DNA of 12,686 nt, from positions 1-12,686 of the forward strand of contig CACWUI010000024.1 in the NCBI GenBank assembly GCA_902764045.1, in the 5' to 3' direction. Shown here in pieces: positions 1 through 5,307 of this stretch. Source of the DNA: an uncultured Lachnospiraceae bacterium (GTDB lineage: Bacteria; Bacillota; Clostridia; Lachnospirales; Lachnospiraceae). Under the pieces are notes generated by a model. That model was not told where the DNA came from and did no database searches. It saw nothing but the letters and a program-made list of their open reading frames with translations. Position 1 is the stretch's first letter. Each line of letters opens with the position of its first letter. A program made the translations under genes and the position numbers.

Positions 1-1
1 A

Positions 2-349
2 AAGTCCGGATGCATCATAAATGTTTCATCCATATGGGGTCTGCACGGAGCAAGTTGTGAGGTGACATATTCCTGTACCAAGCATGCGCTTATAGGTCTT
101 ACCAGATCCCTTGCCATGGAACTTGCCCCCAGTAACATAAGGGTCAATTGTGTGGCACCGGGTGTTATAGACACGGATATGGTACAGGTCTTGGGAAAAG
201 ATGTATTAAATGAGCTTGCGGATCAGACACCTCTTTCAAGACTCGGTACACCTGAAGACATAGCAAATGCCATCGCATTTCTCGCATCGGATGAGGCATC
301 GTTCATCACGGGACAGGTGCTTGTATCTGATGGCGGATTTATTAATTAA
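2..349 (+). CDS. Short-chain dehydrogenase/reductase, FabG-like (C-terminal part, 5' end outside window)
   Basis: This is the last 115 codons of a classical NAD(P)H-dependent short-chain dehydrogenase; the frame is open to the window edge, so the start lies upstream. The catalytic triad is visible with correct spacing: Ser at fragment residue 10 (in INVSS), Tyr23 and Lys27 (in YSCTK), a 13- and 4-residue spacing as in FabG. The following RVNCVAPGVIDTDM block and the C-terminal FLASDEASFITGQVLVSDGG block are typical of 3-oxoacyl-ACP reductase relatives. From the FabG alignment about 128 residues are missing, which would give a usual length near 243. The N-terminal cofactor loop is not in the window, so NADH versus NADPH preference and substrate cannot be judged. 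It may be a fatty acid synthesis FabG or another SDR that reduces a small ketone or alcohol. The ATPase gene starts 13 bases after its stop, so the two are probably co-transcribed. Confidence 0.9.
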   Translation, partial: KSGCIINVSSIWGLHGASCEVTYSCTKHALIGLTRSLAMELAPSNIRVNCVAPGVIDTDMVQVLGKDVLNELADQTPLSRLGTPEDIANAIAFLASDEASFITGQVLVSDGGFIN

Positions 350-355
350 GGAGGA
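350..355 (+). promoter_or_regulatory. Ribosome binding site of the ABC-class ATPase gene
   Basis: GGAGGA lies 7 bases before the ATG at 363 and directly after the upstream stop codon. It fixes the start at 363 rather than the in-frame ATG at 267, which lies inside the dehydrogenase gene and has no comparable site. Confidence 0.85.
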
Positions 356-362
356 TTATCAA

Positions 363-2066
363 ATGAAGGGTTCGGATCTAAAAGATATTCTATACAGGAT
401 CGACCACAGAGGGTATCCTGCTTACAAAGATACGAAAGGAAAATATGATTTCGGTAAATACATACTGAGTATAGACCATGTACAGGGGGACCCCTTTGCA
501 TCTCCTTCTAAGCTTTCCGTTCATGTGAAGGGCTCTGTTGCAGGGTTTGACAGGCATTTATATGATGAAAAGCACAGACGCCTGAGCCTGCAGGATCTGA
601 TCCTCAGGAAATTTTACGATGTAATGGGGGAATATACTTTTAAGGCAAGAGGCTCGGGGAAAAGCGGTCTCATGAGTGTAAGTAAGCCGTCACAGGAGAT
701 ACTTGAAAGATCCGCAGTACAGGTGAATGAAAATGACGGCAGTCTTATCGTGCGATTCAGGGTTGGCTTTCCCGCCAGGGGCAGGACCGTTATGTCGGAT
801 GAACTGATAAAGATACTCTTTGATTATCTGCCGGGATGTGTGGAAAAGGCTTTATTTGCCGGTTCATACAAAAAGGACGATCTTACCCGTGCAGCAGACC
901 TTGCCGATGATCAGAACTTTATACGGAGTGAACTTGTGAAAAGAGGGCTTAAGGCATTTGTGGCAGACGGGGCTGTGCTTCCCAGAAAAAGCGGCATTTC
1001 CGATAAACCCATGAAGGGCGCGGTTGTTTTTAAAAGCCCGGAAAGCCTTGCGGTTACCCTTGAATTGCCGCACAAAGGAAGCTTAAGGGGAATGGGTATT
1101 CCTGAGGGAGTGACTCTTATCGTGGGTGGAGGTTATCACGGCAAATCCACGCTCTTAAAGGCTCTTGAGGCAGGTGTTTATGACCATATCCGGGGTGACG
1201 GGCGGGAGTATGTGATAACGGACGACACGGCATTCAAGCTGCGGGCGGAGGACGGAAGAAGCGTGCAGAATACCGACATTTCCATGTTTATCAGAAACCT
1301 TCCAAACGGCAGGGACACGGTGCATTTTTCCACGGAAGACGCCAGCGGCTCCACATCCCAGGCGGCATGTACGGTAGAGGCTATGGAAGCGGGGTCGGAA
1401 CTGTTTCTTATAGATGAGGATACATCGGCCACAAACTTCATGATCCGTGATGAGCTTATGCAAAAAGTAGTACACAGGGATGAGGAGCCGATCATCCCGT
1501 TTATCGGACGGGTAAGAGAATTGTTTGAAAAAAAAGGTATTTCCACCATACTTGTGGCAGGAAGCTCGGGATCATACTTTTATGAGGCGGATGTGGTGAT
1601 CCAAATGAAACAGTATGAGCCATTTGATATTACCGTGGATGCAAAGAAACAGGCGGCGGAAGCAGGTGAACCCACTCATGCAGAGATCCCTTTCGAAGGG
1701 TTTGGAAGCCCCGGAATTGTCAGGGTAAGAGGTGAGTTTAAAGGTGACGGACGCATTAAGACAAAAGTTTTCGGGACGGACGGATTCAGTGTAAATAAGG
1801 AAAGCGTAGAACTTCGTTATGTGGAGCAGCTAAAGGATGTCGAGCAGACAAATACACTTTGCACCGTGCTTTTATATATGATGAAAAATGTTTTCGACGG
1901 AAGAAGAGATCTGAAGGAGTCTGTTGACGGGCTTTATGAGAGATTGGAAAAGGAATCTTTTTCCGCTATAAGAGCCGGTGGTGAAGACAGTCTTGCCATG
2001 CCGCGAAAGCAGGAGATCTACGCCATGATAAACAGATGCAGGTGCGGGATCCTTGAATTGTCTTAA
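363..2066 (+). CDS. ABC-class P-loop ATPase of the COG3044 / PF09818 family
   Basis: A 567-residue predicted cytosolic ATPase; I see no signal peptide or membrane span. The Walker A motif is GGGYHGKST at residues 255-263. A serine-rich stretch in the place of an ABC signature (ASGSTSQA, about 327-334) is followed by Walker B, ELFLIDEDTSATN (346-358), with acidic residues D351, E352 and D353. The expected switch histidine is absent: the matching segment reads ILVAGSSGSYFYEAD (about 396-410), a Gly/Ser-rich loop that I recall as usual in this family. The large N-terminal part (1-240) and the C-terminal part (420-567) show no other motif I can name. The family is a stand-alone ABC-like ATPase without a transporter subunit. 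A trypanosome mitochondrial RNA-editing protein, MRB1590, is a structural relative, which hints at nucleic acid binding, but the bacterial role is unknown. It is probably translated from the same mRNA as the dehydrogenase, and a terminator follows 27 bases after the stop. Confidence 0.88.
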   Translation: MKGSDLKDILYRIDHRGYPAYKDTKGKYDFGKYILSIDHVQGDPFASPSKLSVHVKGSVAGFDRHLYDEKHRRLSLQDLILRKFYDVMGEYTFKARGSGKSGLMSVSKPSQEILERSAVQVNENDGSLIVRFRVGFPARGRTVMSDELIKILFDYLPGCVEKALFAGSYKKDDLTRAADLADDQNFIRSELVKRGLKAFVADGAVLPRKSGISDKPMKGAVVFKSPESLAVTLELPHKGSLRGMGIPEGVTLIVGGGYHGKSTLLKALEAGVYDHIRGDGREYVITDDTAFKLRAEDGRSVQNTDISMFIRNLPNGRDTVHFSTEDASGSTSQAACTVEAMEAGSELFLIDEDTSATNFMIRDELMQKVVHRDEEPIIPFIGRVRELFEKKGISTILVAGSSGSYFYEADVVIQMKQYEPFDITVDAKKQAAEAGEPTHAEIPFEGFGSPGIVRVRGEFKGDGRIKTKVFGTDGFSVNKESVELRYVEQLKDVEQTNTLCTVLLYMMKNVFDGRRDLKESVDGLYERLEKESFSAIRAGGEDSLAMPRKQEIYAMINRCRCGILELS

Positions 2067-2093
2067 TGTGAAAAAAAGAGACGGAATACAATA

Positions 2094-2131
2094 AAAAATC
2101 CCGTAACCGGAAAACCGGATACGGGATTTTT
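2094..2131 (+). terminator. Rho-independent terminator after the ATPase gene (could act on both strands)
   Basis: A 12-bp perfect stem, AAAAATCCCGTA (2094-2105) with TACGGGATTTTT (2120-2131), is continued past an A/A mismatch by CCGG-AAAA-CCGG (2107-2118). The T-run lies in the 3' arm, and the A-run in the 5' arm gives a T-run on the other strand. Confidence 0.88.
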
Positions 2132-2499
2132 AACCGCTGCTTATTATACCAAAACAGTTTGATATAAAATAGATTTTTAGATATAAATAGTTCGTAGAGT
2201 TGTGTAAGTGTTTGTAAATCTGAATATTTGTAAGGATAAAATCTGTAAGAAAAATAATGAAAAACTGAGTAAATAGTGTAGAAAAACAGTAAAGATATTC
2301 TTATCAAACTGTATTGAAAACAGCGAACTAAAATATAAAGTATATTAATAGACATGTCAACCGAAAATAAGACTTTATTAGTAGTCAAATTCATATAAAT
2401 GTGTAAATTGTGTGAACTTTTTAAAAATTATTCGGGACTGTGATACTGTTCTCATTTATGTTAAAATTGAAAAAATATTTAAAAATCGGAGAATAGCCA
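2132..2499. other. AT-rich gene-free region before iorA
   Basis: This gap is much richer in A+T than its surroundings. I find no credible gene, tRNA or riboswitch in it. It must hold the iorA promoter; TTAAAAT near 2461-2467 is a possible -10 element, but no good -35 is spaced correctly, so I make no firm promoter call. A widely spaced imperfect inverted repeat is listed separately. A 142-codon frame on the minus strand (1966-2394) crosses the terminator and the end of the ATPase gene, has no ribosome binding site, and is judged spurious. Confidence 0.6.
2150..2316. repeat. Long-range 15-bp imperfect inverted repeat pair (167-bp span)
   Basis: CAAAACAGTTTGATA (2150-2164) is the reverse complement of TATCAAACTGTATTG (2302-2316) at 14 of 15 positions, with an uninterrupted 11-bp core. 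The interior is AT-rich and non-coding. I see no target-site duplication outside the arms. It could be a degenerate miniature element, a pair of regulator sites, or chance in AT-rich DNA. Confidence 0.35.
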
Positions 2500-4245
2500 A
2501 TGAAACAACTGATGTTAGGAAACAAAGCCGTGGCAAGGGGGCTCTTTGAAGCAGGATGCTCCTTTATTTCTTCCTATCCCGGAACGCCGAGTACCGAGAT
2601 CACCGAAGAGGCCGCCGTTTTTGATGATATTTGCTGCGAATGGGCACCCAATGAAAAGGTCGCCATGGAAGCTGCCTTCGGCGCAAGCCTTGCGGGAAAG
2701 CGTTCATTTTGCGGAATGAAACATGTGGGTCTTAACGTGGCTGCAGACCCGCTTTTTACCATGTCCTATACAGGGGTAAATGCAGGTATTATCATCGGAG
2801 TTGCAGACGATCCGGGGATGCATTCATCCCAAAACGAACAGGATTCCAGACATTATGCAATAGCTGCTAAAGTTCCCATGCTTGAGCCTGCCGATTCTTC
2901 AGAGGCTTTAGAGTTCACAAAGCTTGCATATGAGCTTTCCGAAAGGTTTGACACCCCGGTTCTTTTAAAGATGTGCACCAGGATAGCCCATTCCAGATCC
3001 GTCTGTCAGACATCTGACCGACAGGAGCCGGAAACAAAACCGTATGAAAAGAATATCGGCAAATATGTAATGATGCCCGGGAACGCCAAGAGACGCCATC
3101 CCGTTATAGAGGAGAGGACAAAGGCTTTAAGGGAGTGGTCCGAGACCGCGGGTATTAACAGGGTTGAGATGGGCGGCACTCATATGGGGATTATCACATC
3201 ATCCACGTCATATCAGTATGTAAAAGAAGTATTCGGGGATACGGTTTCCGTTCTTAAGCTTGGTATGGTAAATCCTCTGCCTGAAAAGCTGATCAGTGAC
3301 TTTGCCTCAAAAGTTGAACGGCTGGTGGTGGTTGAAGAACTGGACCCCATTATCGAGGATCATTGCAGGGCAATGGGATTAAATGTGGAAGGCAAGGATA
3401 TTCTCCCTATCTGTGGTGAATTTTCCCAAAAGCTTATTGCCGAAAAACTTGGAGGGGAAGTGCATGAGGGGAAAGCCCTTGATGAGGAGATACCCGTAAG
3501 GCCTCCCATCATGTGTGCGGGATGCCCTCATCGCGGTATTTTCTATACCTTAAGTAAGAATAAATGCGTGGTCTTAGGTGATATCGGATGCTACACACTG
3601 GGAGCGGTGGCGCCCCTTTCAGCCATGGATATGACCCTGTGCATGGGGGCATCAGTAAGCGGTGTGCACGGCTTTAATAAAGCGCTCGAAGGTGATTCTG
3701 ATCTTAAGACCGTAGGTGTTTTGGGTGATTCCACTTTTATGCATTCGGGCATGACAGGTCTTGCTGACATTGCTTATAACGAATCCGATTCAACGGTCAT
3801 CATCCTCGACAATTCCATTACAGGAATGACCGGACACCAGCAAAATCCCACTACCGGGTACAACATAAAGGGGGAACCGGCAGGAAAGATAGACCTGGAG
3901 GCTTTGTGTAAGGCAATGGGGATAAAGCGTGTAGTTGTGGTCGATCCTTACGATCTGAAGGAGTGTGACAGGGTACTTAAGGAAGAACTGGCTGCAAAAG
4001 AGCCTTCGGTCATTATAGCAAGGAGACCCTGCGCCCTTCTTAAGTATGTTAAGCATAATACGCCTCTTGAGGTAAACAAAGATAAATGCACCGGATGTAC
4101 CGCCTGCATGAAGATAGGATGTCCGGCCATTTCCATGAAGGATGGTATGTCCTGTGTGGACAGGACACTTTGCGTGGGCTGTGATGTTTGTAAGCAGATG
4201 TGTGCGTTCGATGCCTTTGAAAGAAAAGAAGAAGGGGAGGGGTGA
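2500..4245 (+). CDS. iorA: Indolepyruvate:ferredoxin oxidoreductase, alpha subunit
   Basis: A 581-residue thiamine diphosphate (TPP) and iron-sulfur subunit that, with IorB, oxidatively decarboxylates aryl pyruvates (indole-, phenyl- or hydroxyphenylpyruvate) to arylacetyl-CoA and passes electrons to ferredoxin in the cytosol. Features in order: the N-terminal ISSYPGTPSTEI block (23-34) and EWAPNEKVAMEAAFGAS; the GDIGCYTLG segment (360-368); the TPP-binding GDS (409-411) with Asn438 in DNSITGMTG about 27 residues later; and a C-terminal two-cluster ferredoxin domain with Cys 530/533/536/541 and 558/561/564/568. The second cluster ends CAFDAF, so Ala replaces the Pro that normally follows the last cysteine. 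Length is usual for the family. GGAG lies 8 bases before the ATG. iorB follows 4 bases after the stop. Substrate preference among aryl pyruvates cannot be read from sequence. Confidence 0.96.
   Translation: MKQLMLGNKAVARGLFEAGCSFISSYPGTPSTEITEEAAVFDDICCEWAPNEKVAMEAAFGASLAGKRSFCGMKHVGLNVAADPLFTMSYTGVNAGIIIGVADDPGMHSSQNEQDSRHYAIAAKVPMLEPADSSEALEFTKLAYELSERFDTPVLLKMCTRIAHSRSVCQTSDRQEPETKPYEKNIGKYVMMPGNAKRRHPVIEERTKALREWSETAGINRVEMGGTHMGIITSSTSYQYVKEVFGDTVSVLKLGMVNPLPEKLISDFASKVERLVVVEELDPIIEDHCRAMGLNVEGKDILPICGEFSQKLIAEKLGGEVHEGKALDEEIPVRPPIMCAGCPHRGIFYTLSKNKCVVLGDIGCYTLGAVAPLSAMDMTLCMGASVSGVHGFNKALEGDSDLKTVGVLGDSTFMHSGMTGLADIAYNESDSTVIILDNSITGMTGHQQNPTTGYNIKGEPAGKIDLEALCKAMGIKRVVVVDPYDLKECDRVLKEELAAKEPSVIIARRPCALLKYVKHNTPLEVNKDKCTGCTACMKIGCPAISMKDGMSCVDRTLCVGCDVCKQMCAFDAFERKEEGEG
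4236..4240 (+). promoter_or_regulatory. Ribosome binding site of iorB
   Basis: GGAGG sits in a purine-rich run at the 3' end of iorA, 9 bases before the ATG at 4250. It supports that start over the in-frame ATG at 4142, which would add 36 residues overlapping the IorA cluster domain. Confidence 0.8.
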
Positions 4246-4249
4246 GATT

Positions 4250-4825
4250 ATGGATACAAAAAATATAATGATCGTAGGAGTAGGCGGACAGGGCTCACTT
4301 CTTGCCAGTAAGCTCCTGGGAAATCTTTTCCTTTCCGAAGGGCATGACGTGAAAGTGTCTGAGGTTCACGGTATGAGTCAGCGGGGCGGAAGCGTGGTAA
4401 CTTATGTAAGATACGGAGACAAAGTGTATTCTCCCGTTATCGACGAAGGAGAGGCGGATTTTATAGTATCCTTCGAGATCTTAGAGGCTGCACGCTGGTT
4501 AAAATATCTTAAGCCTGACGGGCATATAGTCACAAGCAACCAGACCATTGACCCGATGCCGGTTATCACAGGCGCTGCCAGGTATCCCGAAAACCTGGAG
4601 GACAGATTAAAGGATGCAGGGGTAAATGTGGATGTAATGGACTGCCTCGCTCTTGCAAAAGAAGCAGGCTCTGTAAAAGCGGTAAATGTGGTGCTTATCG
4701 GAAGACTGTCCCATTACTTTGATATACCCGAAGAAAAATGGATAAAGGTTATTGAAGACACGGTTCCTGAGAAGTTTGTGGACATGAATAAAAAAGCCTT
4801 TGAACTTGGCAGAAATTTCAAATAA
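4250..4825 (+). CDS. iorB: Indolepyruvate:ferredoxin oxidoreductase, beta subunit
   Basis: A 191-residue gamma-domain subunit of the 2-oxoacid:ferredoxin oxidoreductase superfamily and the obligate partner of IorA. The N-terminal GVGGQGS (residues 10-16) and the following VSEVHGMSQRGGSV block (36-49) are the hallmark motifs of IorB and related small subunits. Length agrees with the roughly 190-200 residues usual for the family. Only 4 bases separate it from the iorA stop, so the two are transcribed and probably translated together. A REP-like palindrome begins 15 bases after the stop and a strong terminator follows at 4906-4944, so iorAB appears to be a closed two-gene operon with its promoter in the AT-rich gap upstream. 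Confidence 0.95.
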   Translation: MDTKNIMIVGVGGQGSLLASKLLGNLFLSEGHDVKVSEVHGMSQRGGSVVTYVRYGDKVYSPVIDEGEADFIVSFEILEAARWLKYLKPDGHIVTSNQTIDPMPVITGAARYPENLEDRLKDAGVNVDVMDCLALAKEAGSVKAVNVVLIGRLSHYFDIPEEKWIKVIEDTVPEKFVDMNKKAFELGRNFK

Positions 4826-4840
4826 AAAACAGAAGTCAGA

Positions 4841-4887
4841 GGGGACGGTTTTTTGTCTTCCATTCAGGGAGACTGAGAACCGTCCCC
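4841..4887. repeat. REP-like palindromic hairpin element (GGGGACGGTT arms)
   Basis: GGGGACGGTT (4841-4850) pairs perfectly with AACCGTCCCC (4878-4887). After a symmetric 4-by-4 internal loop (TTTT opposite TGAG), GTCTTCC (4855-4861) pairs with GGGAGAC (4867-4873) using one G-T pair, around the loop ATTCA. The arm motif resembles the GGGGACGG/CCGTCCCC palindromes I recall as dispersed copies linked to REP-associated tyrosine transposases in clostridia. No transposase is in this window. It lacks a T-run, so it is not itself the terminator, but it would form the 3' end region of the iorAB mRNA. Confidence 0.7.
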
Positions 4888-4905
4888 ATGGTTGTAAAAT
4901 GCAAA

Positions 4906-4944
4906 CATACAAAAAGCGACGCCTTACGCGTCGCTTTTTGTATG
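4906..4944. terminator. Bidirectional rho-independent terminator between iorB and the small minus-strand gene
   Basis: A perfect 17-bp stem runs from CATACAAAAAGCGACGC (4906-4922) to GCGTCGCTTTTTGTATG (4928-4944) with loop CTTAC. The T5 run is present on both strands, so it can end iorAB transcription from the left and the 49-codon gene from the right; that gene's stop is 15 bases away. Confidence 0.92.
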
Positions 4945-4959
4945 CTCATTCGTCCGGTT

Positions 4960-5109
4960 TTAAGCGTCAACCTCTTCCACAACAGCGTATGCTGAAGAAT
5001 GATGCTCGCCTTCCTCGCCGTGTCCGGCAGGATGCATCTTAGGAATGTTCATTGCAAGAAGCGCCAGTCCGAATGCGATAGCTGCAACAATAGCAATCAT
5101 TTTACCCAT
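4960..5109 (-). CDS. Small single-span membrane protein with His/Glu-rich tail (49 residues)
   Basis: A 49-codon gene of a family I do not recognise. The product starts MGKM, followed by a hydrophobic segment IAIVAAIAFGLALLAM (residues 5-20) long enough to span the membrane once. A polar tail follows with HPAGHGEEGEHHSS (26-39) and an acidic end VVEEVDA. The histidines (26, 30, 36, 37) and neighbouring glutamates could bind a metal ion, which is only a suggestion. Evidence that it is a real gene is good: AAGGAG lies 9 bases before the ATG, a consensus-like promoter is 70 bases upstream, and a strong terminator follows the stop. Translation is uninterrupted and uses the same codon style as neighbours. 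With a short Lys-containing N-terminus the tail might lie outside the cell, but orientation is uncertain. It is divergent from paaK and convergent with iorAB, so a link to arylacetate metabolism is possible but unproven. Confidence 0.8.
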   Translation of the reverse strand: MGKMIAIVAAIAFGLALLAMNIPKMHPAGHGEEGEHHSSAYAVVEEVDA

Positions 5110-5118
5110 GCTATCTGT

Positions 5119-5124
5119 CTCCTT
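5119..5124 (-). promoter_or_regulatory. Ribosome binding site of the 49-codon gene
   Basis: AAGGAG on the minus strand lies 9 bases before the ATG whose first base is 5109. It is one of the main reasons to accept this short frame as a gene. Confidence 0.8.
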
Positions 5125-5177
5125 TTTCTCTCTGATAATATATTGATGTGTGTACGTTTTTTCAACATCTGTTAACC

Positions 5178-5206
5178 ATTATAAGAAATTTGACACTTTT
5201 ATTCAA
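5178..5206 (-). promoter_or_regulatory. Sigma-70/SigA-type promoter for the 49-codon gene
   Basis: Read on the minus strand: -35 TTGAAT (5206-5201), a 17-base spacer, then a perfect -10 TATAAT (5183-5178). It implies transcription starting near 5170 and a leader of about 60 bases. This is the best-matching promoter I found in the window. Confidence 0.78.
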
Positions 5207-5219
5207 GTGATTTTCACTT
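5205..5219. promoter_or_regulatory. Possible operator: AAGTGA-TTT-TCACTT inverted repeat
   Basis: Perfect 6-bp half sites flank a 3-base spacer. The site overlaps the -35 of the minus-strand promoter and lies just upstream of the candidate paaK promoter, where one regulator could affect both directions. The half sites are short, so chance is possible. Confidence 0.3.
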
Positions 5220-5225
5220 TTTTTC

Positions 5226-5254
5226 TTGTTTAAATAGCCGCATGATAGTAAAAT
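5226..5254 (+). promoter_or_regulatory. Candidate promoter for paaK and the downstream operon
   Basis: -35 TTGTTT (5226-5231), a 17-base spacer, and -10 TAAAAT (5249-5254). The -10 matches consensus at 5 of 6 positions, while the -35 is weak at 3 of 6. The leader to the ATG at 5308 would be about 47 bases and contains AGGAG before the start. Confidence 0.5.
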
Positions 5255-5307
5255 AAAGACTGCAATTTTGCGCAAAAAGTTTCGTTTGTTTAGGAGAACC
5301 GTTTATC

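Noticed and set aside
267..362. 32-residue N-terminal extension of the ABC-class ATPase
   Set aside because: It overlaps the dehydrogenase in another frame, and the ATG at 363 has an ideal ribosome binding site.
1966..2394. 142-codon minus-strand open frame covering the AT-rich gap
   Set aside because: It runs through the terminator and the 3' end of the ATPase gene, has no ribosome binding site, and its Phe/Tyr/Ile-rich product reflects AT-rich DNA rather than a real protein.
4142..4249. 36-residue N-terminal extension of IorB
   Set aside because: It would overlap the IorA ferredoxin domain; the family start (MDTKNIMIVGVGGQG) and GGAGG support 4250.
4607..4912. 101-codon minus-strand open frame opposite iorB
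   Set aside because: It is antisense to a well-supported gene, crosses the REP-like hairpin, and has no recognisable product.
4800..5042. 80-codon plus-strand open frame after iorB
   Set aside because: It starts inside iorB, reads through the palindrome and the terminator, and overlaps the better-supported 49-codon gene on the other strand.
5190..5218. TTGACA on the plus strand as a -35 element for paaK
   Set aside because: No acceptable -10 lies 16-18 bases downstream; the match sits in the spacer of the minus-strand promoter, and the TTGTTT-17-TAAAAT pair fits better.
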